Of a stretch of DNA of 64,000 nucleotides, positions 17,689 through 26,994 are shown piece after piece. This DNA is from Bacteroidales bacterium (GTDB lineage Bacteria > Bacteroidota > Bacteroidia > Bacteroidales > P3). Where the stretch lies: assembly GCA_017545365.1 (NCBI GenBank), contig JAFWOP010000066.1, positions 1-64,000 of the forward strand. The letters are read 5' to 3'. The position numbers and the translations under genes were made by a program. Position 1 is the first letter of the stretch. Every line of letters starts with the position of its first letter. The notes under the pieces were generated by a model. That model made no database searches. It saw nothing but the letters and a program-made list of their open reading frames with translations, and was not told the origin of the DNA.

Positions 17689-18741
17689 ATGTACGCAAAA
17701 TCATTTGATAGCCAACAGGTAGAAACTTTTCGCAGGTGGAGCACTGAGGCACGAAATATCGTGCTGCTATCACACATGAATGCCGATGGTGATGCCTGTG
17801 GGAGTATTTTGGCATGTACGCTCATGCTCCAGCTGACAGCGCCGTCGCCCCGTTCGGTCACGCCGATTCTTCCCAATGGTTGTCCGCACACGATGCGCTG
17901 GCTCCCTTCTAGTGAGCTTATCATGTCGGGTGACGAGCAACGTGCCCAGTGCGAAGCAACCATCGCACAGGCCGACCTTATTGTCTGCCTAGACATTAAC
18001 GCACCCAGCCGCGTGGATTTCCTACAAGATGCCCTGATGGCCTCTGCTGCCCGAAAGGTGCTGATAGACCATCACCACAACCCCGCCACCGACCAGTTCG
18101 ACATCATTTTTTCCGACCCCAGCATTTCCAGCACTTGCGAGCTGCTGCTGTGGCTCGCACAAGACATGTGGGGTGACAAATGCCTGAATGCCGACGTGGC
18201 CCGCTGCCTATATACCGGGCTGCGGACCGACACTGGCGGATTTGCCTTCAGCTGCCACCAGCCCAGCTGCTTTGAGGCTGCCGCGGTGCTCGTATCATAC
18301 GACATCAACCCCTCGGACATCCACAACCGCATCGTCAACACATTCAGCTTTAACCGCATGATGTTCTATGGCTTTGCACTCACTCAGCGGCTCACCATCT
18401 ACCCTCAACAGAAAGTGGCTCTGTTTGCATTCTCGCTCGATGACCAAAAGAAATTCAACGTCGGAGGCGAGGACATGGAAGGCCTCGTCAACTACACTTT
18501 GATGATGACCGACATTGAAGTGGGCGCCCTCCTACGTGAAGAACCGAGCAGGACCAAAGTGTCCCTCAGGGCAAAATACGGTGTCAACGTCAACCTACTC
18601 GCCCAACAACTTGGCGGTGGCGGACACACCAAGGCCGCTGGTGCCACCTATATGGCCCCCCTTTCTGAGACGCTGCCTGTGGTGAAGGAAATACTCGGCA
18701 TAAATAATCAAGAACCGCTTAACACCACCATGTGTTCATGA
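17689..18741 (+). CDS. nrnA: DHH-family phosphoesterase (NrnA-type oligoribonuclease/PAP phosphatase)
   Basis: I chose the ATG at 17689 (MYAKSFDSQQ). A GTG four codons upstream is possible. The 350-residue protein has the DHH fold: motif SHMNADGDACG (residues 28-38, metal ligands His29, Asp33 and Asp35), the DHHH motif at 127-130, and a C-terminal DHHA1 domain with the glycine-rich GGGGHTKAAGA near the end. NrnA-type enzymes degrade 2- to 5-base RNAs from the 5' end and hydrolyse 3'-phosphoadenosine-5'-phosphate. Domain order and length fit. The stop TGA overlaps the next gene's ATG (ATGA), so it is translated together with the downstream FKBP lipoprotein. Confidence 0.9.
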   Translation: MYAKSFDSQQVETFRRWSTEARNIVLLSHMNADGDACGSILACTLMLQLTAPSPRSVTPILPNGCPHTMRWLPSSELIMSGDEQRAQCEATIAQADLIVCLDINAPSRVDFLQDALMASAARKVLIDHHHNPATDQFDIIFSDPSISSTCELLLWLAQDMWGDKCLNADVARCLYTGLRTDTGGFAFSCHQPSCFEAAAVLVSYDINPSDIHNRIVNTFSFNRMMFYGFALTQRLTIYPQQKVALFAFSLDDQKKFNVGGEDMEGLVNYTLMMTDIEVGALLREEPSRTKVSLRAKYGVNVNLLAQQLGGGGHTKAAGATYMAPLSETLPVVKEILGINNQEPLNTTMCS

Positions 18742-19271
18742 AGAGGCTTGCCATATTTCCCTTGTTCTTCATCACAGTGATGTGCCTGTTCGTCAGCTCG
18801 TGTCACGACCGCACCCCTGTTATCGACCTACAGCCCGACAACAGCACCCGCTATAAGGAGAATATGATTAATGCCAACCGCGTGGTCATCCAATCCGAAG
18901 CCACACAGATAGAAGGATATGTGCAGCGTAGGAAGATGAGCACAAAGAGCCTCCCCTGCGGCGCCCTGTACAGCGAGTACGCCCATGGTAGCGGCAGCCC
19001 CATCCAGCAAGAGGACACTGTGGTGGTGGGTTACCGCCTTGAAGCGCTCGACGGCACACCCTTCTACACTCATCAGACCGACACCTTAGTGGTCGGGCAC
19101 CGTGAGGAAACACAAGCCCTCGACGAGCTTCTCCTTCAGCTGCGCCCTGGCAGCAAAGCCTGGCTTATAGCCCCTTCCAACACCGCTTACGGTGTTGCTG
19201 GCGATGGCGACCGCGTCCCTTCCCGAACAATTGTTATTTATAATATTGAAACAATAAATAAATTCCATTAA
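18738..19271 (+). CDS. FKBP-type peptidyl-prolyl isomerase lipoprotein, GldI-like
   Basis: The ATG at 18738 overlaps the nrnA stop. A GTG two codons earlier is also in frame. The 177-residue product has a lipoprotein signal with lipobox FVSSC, and a C-terminal FKBP domain (VVGYRLEALDGTPFYT, LLQLRPGSKAWLIAPS, AYGVAGDGDRVPSRT). This layout matches GldI-like lipoproteins known from gliding Bacteroidota, where they are thought to help fold exported proteins. In Bacteroidales such genes often occur without gliding. It is followed 8 bases later by a second, larger FKBP lipoprotein gene, so the three genes nrnA-FKBP-FKBP probably form one operon. Confidence 0.8.
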   Translation: MKRLAIFPLFFITVMCLFVSSCHDRTPVIDLQPDNSTRYKENMINANRVVIQSEATQIEGYVQRRKMSTKSLPCGALYSEYAHGSGSPIQQEDTVVVGYRLEALDGTPFYTHQTDTLVVGHREETQALDELLLQLRPGSKAWLIAPSNTAYGVAGDGDRVPSRTIVIYNIETINKFH

Positions 19272-19279
19272 AAAAAATC

Positions 19280-20194
19280 ATGAAAAAAATCTTATTGATT
19301 GCCTCCGTGGCATTGACCTGCGCTGCCTTCATGACAGCTTGCAACTCCGACAAATTCAAACAGAGCGAGAACGGCCTCCTCTATCGCTTCGAGACCACCA
19401 ACCCCGACGGCGAACAGCCCAACGTGGGTGACCTCCTCGTCGGCGAACTCCTTCTCCGTCTCGAGAACGACACCCTCTTCACCAATGTGGGCAACCCCGA
19501 CCGCATCTTCCAAGTGGCCGAGAACTGCATGTTCAAAGGCGACATCCAGGAAGGCCTCCTTATGATGCACACCGGCGACAAAGCAGTCTTCAAAATCCCC
19601 GCTGACTCCATCGCCAACTTCATGCAGCCCGGCCAGATGCCTTCCATGTACAACCAAGGTGCCGGTCAGTTCTTCTACTATGAGGTCTCCCTCATGGAAA
19701 TCGTCACCAAAGACGAGCTGGCTCAGGAACAGGCCAACTTCATCGAAGAGATGAATCAGCGTAGAGACTCCGAGGACTCCGTCATGGCTCAGTACATTAC
19801 TGACAACCACGTGACTGTGAAGCCCACCAAGAGCGGTCTCTATATCATCGTCAACAAGAAAGGCGACGGTCCCAAGGTGGCAGCTGGCAAGAAAGTGGCT
19901 GTCAACTACACCGGCCGCCTGCTCGACGGCACCCTCTTCGACACCAGCCGCGAAGCTGATGCCAAGGAAGCCGACAAAGTGATGCCTGGCCGTACCTACG
20001 AACCCCTTTCATACGTGGTCGGCGAACAACCCATGATTAAAGGTTGGGACGAAGGCCTGATGGGTCAGACTGCCGGTAGCGACATCACCCTCATTATGCC
20101 CTCCGAGCTCGCTTATGGTGCTCGTGGTGCTGGCAAGGACATCCTCCCCTACAGTCCTCTGGTTTTCAACCTCACCATCGAGTCTGTCGAATAA
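19280..20194 (+). CDS. Two-domain FKBP-type peptidyl-prolyl isomerase lipoprotein
   Basis: The 304-residue precursor has a lipobox (FMTAC, Cys21). An N-terminal FKBP-like domain (about 35-145) keeps the fold but lacks most active-site residues. The C-terminal domain (about 185-304) is canonical: VAVNYTGRLLDGTLFD, PMIKGWDEGLMG, and ELAYGARGAG then PYSPLVFNLTIESV. It should catalyse cis-trans isomerisation of prolyl bonds in exported proteins on the periplasmic side. A helical linker rich in Glu/Gln joins the domains. It lies directly after the GldI-like gene and both may serve the many exported proteins in this genome. Confidence 0.92.
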   Translation: MKKILLIASVALTCAAFMTACNSDKFKQSENGLLYRFETTNPDGEQPNVGDLLVGELLLRLENDTLFTNVGNPDRIFQVAENCMFKGDIQEGLLMMHTGDKAVFKIPADSIANFMQPGQMPSMYNQGAGQFFYYEVSLMEIVTKDELAQEQANFIEEMNQRRDSEDSVMAQYITDNHVTVKPTKSGLYIIVNKKGDGPKVAAGKKVAVNYTGRLLDGTLFDTSREADAKEADKVMPGRTYEPLSYVVGEQPMIKGWDEGLMGQTAGSDITLIMPSELAYGARGAGKDILPYSPLVFNLTIESVE

Positions 20195-20218
20195 CCACTA
20201 ACTCAATAATTAATGGCT

Positions 20219-20346
20219 TTTATGCAACATGTGACTGATTTTTCAACAGCTTCGGAGAGTCTGAATTTTAATAACGTTGCCGCATCTCGGAGAGATGCGA
20301 CATTGAGAAAAGTGAGCAAAAATCAGTCATTTGTTACAATAGAGCG
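20219..20346. repeat. Short inverted-repeat intergenic element, copy 1
   Basis: The left end ATGCAACATGTGACTGATTT and right end (AAAAATCAGTCATTTGTTAC, then AATAGAGCG) are near-perfect inverted repeats of about 20 bp, enclosing about 80 bases with a small hairpin (GCATCTCGGAGAGATGC). A second copy with the same ends and a similar internal CTCGGAGA core lies at 48593-48759. It fills the gap between the FKBP gene and adk. No coding capacity. Confidence 0.7.
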
Positions 20347-20367
20347 TAATTAATCACCTATCTTGAG

Positions 20368-20931
20368 ATGAAGAATATCGTTATTTTTGGTGCTCCCGGT
20401 GCCGGGAAAGGCACCCAAAGTGATTTCATCGTTGAAAGATACGGGCTCACACATATCTCCACTGGCGACCTTCTTCGCAAAGAAATAGCCGACCAGACCG
20501 AACTGGGCAAACGTATCAAAGGCATCATGGATGCCGGACAATTGGTCAGCGATGATATCGTAATCGAGATGATTGACAACGCCATTGCCCGCGACAACAA
20601 AGGCATCCTTTTCGACGGATTCCCCCGCAATGTCGCACAAGCCGAGGTGCTTGACAAACTGCTAGCCAAACACGGACGCACCCTCACCTGCATGGTCCGA
20701 CTGGATGTCCCTCGCGAGGAGCTGATACGTCGCATGCTGGAACGTGCCAAAGTCAGCGGCCGCAGCGACGACAACGAAGAAACCATCAAGAATCGCCTGG
20801 TCGAATACGAAAACAAGACCTTGCCCGTGGCCTCATACTATGCCAAGCAGAACAAAGAGGTGAAAATCAATGGACTCGGCGACATAAAGCGTATCTCTGA
20901 CGACATTGCTCATGCCATCGAAGCCATCTGA
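20368..20931 (+). CDS. adk: Adenylate kinase (short type)
   Basis: The 187-residue enzyme converts AMP + ATP to 2 ADP. The P-loop GAPGAGKGT is at residues 8-16, the AMP-binding STGDLLR near 32-38, FDGFPRN near 85 and the R-S-DDNEET lid region near 130. There is no long LID insertion, so this is the short AK1-like form instead of the 214-residue form with a zinc-type lid. The short form is found in several Bacteroidota. It sits just upstream of obg, an arrangement seen in related genomes, separated by a hairpin. Confidence 0.96.
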   Translation: MKNIVIFGAPGAGKGTQSDFIVERYGLTHISTGDLLRKEIADQTELGKRIKGIMDAGQLVSDDIVIEMIDNAIARDNKGILFDGFPRNVAQAEVLDKLLAKHGRTLTCMVRLDVPREELIRRMLERAKVSGRSDDNEETIKNRLVEYENKTLPVASYYAKQNKEVKINGLGDIKRISDDIAHAIEAI

Positions 20932-20946
20932 CAAATACTATTAATT

Positions 20947-20993
20947 AGAAAGTTCTAGAACATCTAGTTAATCTAGATAATCTAGAACTTTCT
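20947..20993 (+). terminator. Hairpin between adk and obg
   Basis: A 13-bp perfect stem (AGAAAGTTCTAGA at 20947-20959 with TCTAGAACTTTCT at 20981-20993) encloses a loop that itself contains TCTAG words. It is followed by TTATAA and not by a true T-run, so it may attenuate or stabilise the adk message instead of ending it. Confidence 0.5.
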
Positions 20994-21028
20994 TTATAAC
21001 CAATAAAGCAAAACCCACCTTCAGCATT

Positions 21029-22075
21029 ATGAACTCCAACTTCGTCGACTATGTAAAAATACTTGTCCGCTCAGGCAAGGGCGGTGCGGGTTCTGCCCAC
21101 CTGCTACGTGTCAAATACAACGCCAAGGCCGGACCCGACGGTGGTGATGGCGGACGCGGCGGCCACATCATACTGCGTGGCAACAGCCAACGCTGGACCC
21201 TCCTCCACCTCAAATACACCAAACACGTCTTTGCCGAAGACGGCGAACACGGAGGCGAGAACCTCTGCACCGGACGCACCGGACGCGACCAAATACTGGA
21301 CGTACCCCTTGGCTGCATCTGCCGCGATGCCGACACTGGCGAGGTACTCGGCGAAGTAACCGAAGATGGGCAAGAAGTCATCATTGCCAAAGGCGGTCGT
21401 GGCGGCTTGGGTAACGACCACTTCAAATCGGCCACAAACCAAACCCCACGCTATGCCCAACCCGGAGAGCCTGCTGTTGAACGATGGGTCGTTATTGAGC
21501 TGAAAGTACTGGCCGACGTAGGCCTTGTCGGCTTCCCCAATGCAGGCAAAAGCACCCTCCTCAGCGTGGTCTCGGCAGCCAAACCTGCCATCGCCGACTA
21601 CCCCTTCACCACGCTCGTTCCCAACCTCGGCATCGTGAAATACCGCGACGACCAATCCTTCTGCATCGCCGACATACCCGGCATCATCGAAGGGGCCAGC
21701 GAGGGCAAAGGACTCGGTCTCCGTTTTCTTCGCCACATCGAACGCAACTCCATCCTCCTTTTCATGGTCAGCTGCGAACAACTCGACATCGCCCACGAAT
21801 ACGAGGTGCTGCTTGAAGAGCTCCGACTCTACAATCCCGAACTTCTCGACAAGCAGCGCATCCTCGCCGTCACTAAATGCGACATCCTCGACGACACCAT
21901 GATGCAGCAGCTCGAAAGCCATCTGCCCGACGACATCGACTGTATATTCATCTCCGCAGTCTCAGGTTTCCACATCCAGGAACTCAAGGACTTGATATAC
22001 AAAAAGCTCAATGCCGAAAACCAAATAGCCTCTGACTCCTCTTACCCCACCGACTCAAACACCCCTCTCACCTAG
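21029..22075 (+). CDS. obg: Obg-family GTPase
   Basis: The 348-residue protein has the glycine-rich Obg fold (residues 1-160, for example [14 protein letters not shown]) and a GTPase domain with G1 GFPNAGKST (about 168-176), G3 [16 protein letters not shown] and G4 TKCD. It acts in 50S ribosome maturation and stress signalling. The C-terminus is short and variable, as in other Bacteroidota members. All nucleotide-binding motifs are intact. Confidence 0.96.
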   Translation: MNSNFVDYVKILVRSGKGGAGSAHLLRVKYNAKAGPDGGDGGRGGHIILRGNSQRWTLLHLKYTKHVFAEDGEHGGENLCTGRTGRDQILDVPLGCICRDADTGEVLGEVTEDGQEVIIAKGGRGGLGNDHFKSATNQTPRYAQPGEPAVERWVVIELKVLADVGLVGFPNAGKSTLLSVVSAAKPAIADYPFTTLVPNLGIVKYRDDQSFCIADIPGIIEGASEGKGLGLRFLRHIERNSILLFMVSCEQLDIAHEYEVLLEELRLYNPELLDKQRILAVTKCDILDDTMMQQLESHLPDDIDCIFISAVSGFHIQELKDLIYKKLNAENQIASDSSYPTDSNTPLT

Positions 22076-22107
22076 CATCTACGCCCCCCCTTTTTTAATT
22101 CCAACGT

Positions 22108-22737
22108 ATGAACCTGAACCAACTCGACACTGAACTGTTTCTTTGGATTAACCAACATCACTGTACCGCATCCGACTGGATTCTGTGGGTGTCCAGCCAA
22201 AGCTGGTCATGGGCCATCGTGTTGGTATTGGCTTTCATCCTTACCACCCTTCGCCACGAACCCCGCCGCTGGTGGCTGGTACTTCTTGGCATCGTGCTCT
22301 GCTTTCTTTTTGCCGACCGCATCTCCGTCCTCATCAAAAATTGGACATGCCGTCCCCGCCCGTGTCATGCGCTTGAAGACGTGCGCATGTTCCGCACCTC
22401 TTGCGGCGGGCAGTACGGATTCGTCTCATCCCATGCCGCCAACGTCTTCTCGCTGGCCATCTTCCTCACCCTACGCTATCTCAAAAGCCTCTCCCATCGC
22501 ACCGCCCCCTTACACAAGCACAGCTCACGCCACCACACAATTTTCCCATCACTGATATTCCTCTGGGCCTTAGTCGTCTGCTACTCACGTCCCTATCTCG
22601 GCAAGCACTATCCCGGCGACATAGTCTGTGGTGCGCTCCTAGGACTAATCATAGGAACTGCCATTCACGCGTTGCTATTGTTAGTTGAGAACCAGATATA
22701 TAACAAAGACCGCCAAAAAAAAGCATCTGCATTATGA
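22108..22737 (+). CDS. PAP2-superfamily membrane phosphatase
   Basis: The 209-residue membrane protein has about five hydrophobic segments and the three PAP2 motifs: K-x6-RP in KNWTCRPRP (about 75-83), the SSHAAN version of PSGH near 110, and SRPYLGKHYPGD near 172-183 with catalytic His and Asp. Such enzymes dephosphorylate lipid phosphates, for example undecaprenyl pyrophosphate, phosphatidylglycerol phosphate or lipid A. Which substrate is used here cannot be told. It starts 32 bases after obg and is probably co-transcribed. A terminator follows. Confidence 0.88.
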   Translation: MNLNQLDTELFLWINQHHCTASDWILWVSSQSWSWAIVLVLAFILTTLRHEPRRWWLVLLGIVLCFLFADRISVLIKNWTCRPRPCHALEDVRMFRTSCGGQYGFVSSHAANVFSLAIFLTLRYLKSLSHRTAPLHKHSSRHHTIFPSLIFLWALVVCYSRPYLGKHYPGDIVCGALLGLIIGTAIHALLLLVENQIYNKDRQKKASAL

Positions 22738-22800
22738 AACAAAAAACAGTCTTTTTCGTTTATAATAACGTGCTTACTTATTTCAAAGATGTATTTGACG

Positions 22801-22836
22801 GGACGTCTCCGGAGGGGGACGTTCTCGTTTTTTTTA
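22801..22836 (+). terminator. Intrinsic terminator after the PAP2 gene
   Basis: An 8-bp stem (ACGTCTCC with GGGGACGT, one G-T wobble) is followed by TCTCG and eight T's. It closes the nrnA-to-PAP2 stretch. Confidence 0.75.
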
Positions 22837-22888
22837 ATCAGCAGAACCACCATATATCTAATCCACTCACCTTACAAAACCATTAACA

Positions 22889-23392
22889 ATGAACGTACTC
22901 GACATCATCTTGGCCATACCGCTCTGCTACTTTATCTATAAAGGCTGGCGCAGAGGTTTCATTTTCGAGCTGGCCGCCTTGGTCGGCATCATCGTAGGCT
23001 GCTGGGCTGCCATACACTTCTCCACCTGGGTGGCCGAGATGCTCAAGCTGGAAGGGGAAGGCTCCGTGCTCCTCGCCTTCTTCATCACCTTCATAGGTGT
23101 CGTGGTCGGTGCCTACTTCCTCGGCAAAGCTATCGAAGGGTTTATCAAGATGGTAAAGGCCGACTTTCTCAACAAGTTCTTGGGCGCGTTGGTTGGCATG
23201 GTCAAATGCCTCTGCGTACTAAGCATTCTCCTCAACTTCATCCTTTTGGTCGACCACAACCACGTCATCATCACCCCTAAGGTACAGGAGGAAAGCAAGC
23301 TCTACAAACCCACCTACACCATCGGCAACAAACTTACAGCCACTCTCAAAAGCTATATTCAAGAAATCCGCACACAAGACGAAAACGAATAA
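22889..23392 (+). CDS. CvpA family membrane protein
   Basis: The 167-residue protein starts MNVLDIILAIPLCYFIYKGW and has four hydrophobic segments separated by short loops, with the glycine-containing first loop (KGWRRGFIFELAALVGIIVG) typical of CvpA. Members are inner-membrane proteins needed for colicin V production in E. coli and for envelope homeostasis elsewhere. The biochemical role is unsettled. The dus gene begins 12 bases after the stop, so the two are likely one transcript. Confidence 0.85.
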   Translation: MNVLDIILAIPLCYFIYKGWRRGFIFELAALVGIIVGCWAAIHFSTWVAEMLKLEGEGSVLLAFFITFIGVVVGAYFLGKAIEGFIKMVKADFLNKFLGALVGMVKCLCVLSILLNFILLVDHNHVIITPKVQEESKLYKPTYTIGNKLTATLKSYIQEIRTQDENE

Positions 23393-23404
23393 CCCTCCCT
23401 TCCG

Positions 23405-24355
23405 ATGCTCATTCTCGCGCCCATGCAAGGCCTCACCGAACTGCTCTTCCGCAAAGCCTACCACCATTGCTATCCGGGAGCTTTCGACCTCTCCATCGCC
23501 CCTTTTCTCTCCCTCACCCATGGCAATCTGGCCGACGCATGGAAGAAAATCGACGATGTCATCCCAGAGGACAACAATGATTCCATACCCGTCCTTCCCC
23601 AGATACTGGGGAAGGAACCCTTTGAATTCGTAGGCCTCGCCAACAGGCTCTACGACGTTGGCTATACCGAGGTCAACTGGAATATCGGCTGCCCCATGCG
23701 CCGCGTCACCGCCAAGCATCGCGGCAGCGGCATCCTCCCCTACCCCAATGAAGTCCGCAGCATCCTTGACCAAGTGTTGCCTCAGCTCAAACCCCGACTC
23801 AGCATAAAAATGCGACTGGGGTTCAACTCACCACAAGAGATTTTCGCCCTCATCCCCATCCTCAACGACTACCCCTTGGCCAACGTCACCATCCATCCAC
23901 GCACCGGCCGACAGCAATATGGCGGACAAGTCGACCTGGACACCTTCCAGCAGGTCCTCCCCCTGCTCCACCACCATATCATCTACAACGGCGACCTCTG
24001 CACCCTTGACGACTACCGTCGGCTGCACCGCCGCTTCCCTCAAATCAGCGACTTCATGATTGGGAGGGGCGTTCTCTACGACCCTCTCCTTCCCATCCAC
24101 ATCAAAGAAGAGATGTCCGACACGTCTTCCCAAAGCCATACGACTCCTGTAACCTTTATCACCACCCTGCTCGACGGCATAGCAGCACTCCCCATGTCCG
24201 ACATCAGCAAGATGCGGAAAATCAAAGAATACTGGAGTCTCATCCGTCGCAGCATCCCCATCACCGAACAACAGGCCTACACCGTCCTCCACGCCCAAGA
24301 CTACCCATCCACACGCTCTGCCGTCATCACCCTCATCAACTCCGTCTCACTTTAA
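23405..24355 (+). CDS. tRNA-dihydrouridine synthase
   Basis: The 316-residue flavoenzyme reduces uridine to dihydrouridine in tRNA. It opens with the FMN-binding LILAPMQGLTELLFRKAY. The catalytic cysteine is in WNIGCPMRRVTAKHRGSG (about residue 99). The phosphate and flavin contacts KMRLG, IHPRTGRQQYGG, NGD and IGRG follow in order along the TIM barrel. The C-terminal helical domain is short. The paralogue class (A, B or C) cannot be fixed by eye. Confidence 0.93.
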   Translation: MLILAPMQGLTELLFRKAYHHCYPGAFDLSIAPFLSLTHGNLADAWKKIDDVIPEDNNDSIPVLPQILGKEPFEFVGLANRLYDVGYTEVNWNIGCPMRRVTAKHRGSGILPYPNEVRSILDQVLPQLKPRLSIKMRLGFNSPQEIFALIPILNDYPLANVTIHPRTGRQQYGGQVDLDTFQQVLPLLHHHIIYNGDLCTLDDYRRLHRRFPQISDFMIGRGVLYDPLLPIHIKEEMSDTSSQSHTTPVTFITTLLDGIAALPMSDISKMRKIKEYWSLIRRSIPITEQQAYTVLHAQDYPSTRSAVITLINSVSL

Positions 24356-24411
24356 CACAAAAAATAATAAAGTACACATAATAAAAACGCGGAAAACACG
24401 TTTAAATAATA

Positions 24412-25410
24412 ATGAAGAAAATATACACATTGCTATTCCTCATCACCCTGCTCCTCTCATTATCAGGATGCAAGGGTTCTAGCGACACTCAAAACATGTC
24501 CAACGATGAGATTCTTAACGTACTCAGTATCCAAATTCACCGTCACCCCAAGGATGCCCAACTCTACTACGACCGTGCCAAAATCTACATGGAGCTGGAC
24601 CGCGTCAACGATGCCATCGCCGACCTCTCCCGCGCCATCTCCCTCAACGATAAAAAGCCCTCGTACCACATGCTCCTTGGCGATGCCTATTTTGCCAATG
24701 GCAACGTCGAGGCAAGCTACAAAAGCCTCCAACAAGCCCTCACCCTCGACCCCGACAACCAGGAGGCCACCCTCAAATTGGGCGAGATTGCATTCTACAG
24801 CCGCGACTACGACCGCGCCATGGAAAGCCTCAGCAAGGTCACGGCCAAAGACCCGCAAAACCGTACTGCCCTCTTTATGAAAGGCTTCATATACAAAGAA
24901 ACCGGCGACACCTCCAACGCCATCACCCTCCTCCGCAAGGTTTGCGACCTCTACCCCGACTACGAACCCGCCTTCGAGGAGCTGGGCGTGCTCTATTCCG
25001 CCCATAACGACCCCCTCGCGGTCGAATACCTCAACACCGCCATCCGCATCGAACCACAAAACACCAACGCCCTTTACGCCCTGGCCATGTTCTATCAAGA
25101 ACTCAACCAGATGGACAAGGCCGAGGAGCTATACAAGCAAATCCTCGACATCAACGCCAGCCACAAAGAGGCGTGGCACAACCGTGGCTACATCCAACTC
25201 TTCACCTACGGTGATTACGAAGAGGCCGTCGACTACCTCACCCATGCCATCCAGTGCGACAGCACCTTCGCCGAAGCCTGGGTCAACCGCGGATGCGCCT
25301 ACGAGCTGATGGGCAACAAAAAACAGGCCCTCGACGACTTCCGCCATGCCCTTGACCTCGACCACACCTTCCAGCCCGCCATCGACGGCATCAACAGAAC
25401 CAAGAAATAA
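24412..25410 (+). CDS. TPR-repeat lipoprotein
   Basis: The 332-residue precursor has a lipoprotein signal (lipobox LSGC, Cys20) followed by about eight tetratricopeptide repeats covering residues 35-325 (for example DAQLYYDRAKIYMELDRVND and PSYHMLLGDAYFANGNVEAS). Such solenoids act as protein-protein scaffolds. Here it would face the periplasm, attached to a membrane. No enzymatic domain is present. It is followed by pyrB after 36 bases but there is no functional link to pyrimidine synthesis that I can see. Confidence 0.88.
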   Translation: MKKIYTLLFLITLLLSLSGCKGSSDTQNMSNDEILNVLSIQIHRHPKDAQLYYDRAKIYMELDRVNDAIADLSRAISLNDKKPSYHMLLGDAYFANGNVEASYKSLQQALTLDPDNQEATLKLGEIAFYSRDYDRAMESLSKVTAKDPQNRTALFMKGFIYKETGDTSNAITLLRKVCDLYPDYEPAFEELGVLYSAHNDPLAVEYLNTAIRIEPQNTNALYALAMFYQELNQMDKAEELYKQILDINASHKEAWHNRGYIQLFTYGDYEEAVDYLTHAIQCDSTFAEAWVNRGCAYELMGNKKQALDDFRHALDLDHTFQPAIDGINRTKK

Positions 25411-25446
25411 GTAATCAACCAACATAACATATCAACATCACATAAT

Positions 25447-26364
25447 ATGAGCACATTAAAAGGACGAAACCTCATCTCCATCACCGACTTCTCCAAAGAA
25501 GAATACATCGAGGTGCTGGACATTGCCGAAGACTTTGAAAAGAATCCCAAGCAACGCATTCTCAGCGACAAAGTGGTAGCCACTCTATTCTTCGAACCCT
25601 CCACCCGCACCCGATTGAGTTTCGAAAGTGCTGCCAACCAACTTGGTGCCCGCATCATCGGATTCAGCGACCCCGGCGGCACCAGCGTTCAGAAAGGCGA
25701 ATCCCTGCACGACACCATCGTCATGGTTTCCAGCTACGCCGACCTCATCGTCATGCGCAACCCCAAGGAAGGCTCCTCGCGCTATGCCTCCGAAGTTGCC
25801 ACTGTGCCTGTTATCAATGCCGGCGACGGTGCCAACCAGCACCCCACCCAGTGCATGCTCGACCTCTATTCCATCCGCAAGACTCAGGGCACACTCGACA
25901 ACCTCAACATCGCACTCGTCGGCGACCTCAAATATGGCCGCACCGTCCACTCCCTCGTCCAAGCCATGTGCAACTTCAACGCCACCTTCCACCTAGTCTC
26001 CCCCACCGAGCTCAAGCTCCCCTCGTCCGTCAAGATGAGCATTAAGGATGCCGGACTGAAATACTACCAGTACACCGACATCCGCAGCATCATCCCTCTG
26101 TCCGACATCATCTACATGACCCGTGTGCAGCGCGAGCGCTTCCCCGACCCGCTCGAATACGAGCGCGTCAAAGACAGCTGCATTCTCTCCGCCGACATGC
26201 TTGAAGGCTGCAAACCCAACATGCGCGTACTCCACCCCCTGCCACGCGTCAACGAAATCACCACCGACGTCGACAAAACACCCTACGCCTACTACTTCCG
26301 CCAAGCTCAAAACGGCGTATATGTCCGTCAGGCACTCATGGCAGCCATACTCGGCGCAAAATAA
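25447..26364 (+). CDS. pyrB: Aspartate carbamoyltransferase catalytic subunit
   Basis: The 305-residue enzyme condenses carbamoyl phosphate and L-aspartate, the committed step of pyrimidine synthesis. The carbamoyl-phosphate loop FFEPSTRTRLSFESA (about 49-63), the HPTQ motif (about 135) and the HPLPRV motif near 265 are intact. The regulatory subunit gene pyrI follows, so the enzyme is expected to form the allosteric catalytic/regulatory complex. Confidence 0.97.
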   Translation: MSTLKGRNLISITDFSKEEYIEVLDIAEDFEKNPKQRILSDKVVATLFFEPSTRTRLSFESAANQLGARIIGFSDPGGTSVQKGESLHDTIVMVSSYADLIVMRNPKEGSSRYASEVATVPVINAGDGANQHPTQCMLDLYSIRKTQGTLDNLNIALVGDLKYGRTVHSLVQAMCNFNATFHLVSPTELKLPSSVKMSIKDAGLKYYQYTDIRSIIPLSDIIYMTRVQRERFPDPLEYERVKDSCILSADMLEGCKPNMRVLHPLPRVNEITTDVDKTPYAYYFRQAQNGVYVRQALMAAILGAK

Positions 26365-26467
26365 TTGAATAATATACATTCATATACATTAATTCGTCAA
26401 TGTGTCAGTTCGCCAGTCAGACGATACAAGAATTTACACATTTACACATTCAAAAAAACTCATTATC

Positions 26468-26929
26468 ATGGAAACCAAGAAAGAACTCGTAGTACCTGCC
26501 ATCGAAAACGGCACCGTCATCGACCATATCCCTACCGAATTTGTCTATAACGTCATTCATATCCTCGGCCTCGAAAACTACAAGGACGAGGTCCTAATCG
26601 GCAACTACCTCCAAAGCGGCAAACTCGGCCGCAAAGGCATCATCAAAATCAAGAACAAGCACTTCACCAAAGAGGAGGTCAGCAAGGTTGCCCTCGTAGC
26701 CCCCTTCGTCACCATCATCACCATTCAGGACTACAAAGTCATTGAAAAGTTTGCTACAGAAATACCCGATCACATCGAGAACTTCGTCATCTGCGCCAAC
26801 CCCAAGTGCATCACCAATGCCGAAGCCGTACCCACCAAATTCGATGTCGTTGACAAAGAGAACCTCAAACTCCGCTGCCACTACTGCGAGAAATTCACCA
26901 CCAAGGAGACCATCCACTTCAATCTCTGA
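26468..26929 (+). CDS. pyrI: Aspartate carbamoyltransferase regulatory subunit
   Basis: The start is the ATG at 26468 (METKKELVVPAIENGTVIDH). The longer open frame upstream runs through low-complexity spacer and is not expected to be translated. The 153-residue protein has the N-terminal allosteric nucleotide domain (GTVIDHIP) and a C-terminal zinc domain with four cysteines (CANPKC and CHYC) that contacts PyrB. It should mediate CTP/ATP control of pyrimidine synthesis. It follows pyrB after about 100 bases. Confidence 0.95.
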   Translation: METKKELVVPAIENGTVIDHIPTEFVYNVIHILGLENYKDEVLIGNYLQSGKLGRKGIIKIKNKHFTKEEVSKVALVAPFVTIITIQDYKVIEKFATEIPDHIENFVICANPKCITNAEAVPTKFDVVDKENLKLRCHYCEKFTTKETIHFNL

Positions 26930-26994
26930 TAGTTTTTAGAGTTTATGGGCGACAGCCGTCCCCTCAACTCTCAATTCTCAATTCTCAATTCGAA
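26930..26994. repeat. Low-complexity spacer with CTCAATT direct repeats
   Basis: The spacer after pyrI ends with three tandem TCTCAATTC-type units directly before the next ATG. Similar words recur at 50229-50280, 60874-60898 and 61693-61733. Confidence 0.5.

Noticed and set aside
26402..26467. N-terminal extension of PyrI
   Set aside because: Composed of low-complexity spacer translated by chance. Known PyrI proteins begin near the ATG at 26468.
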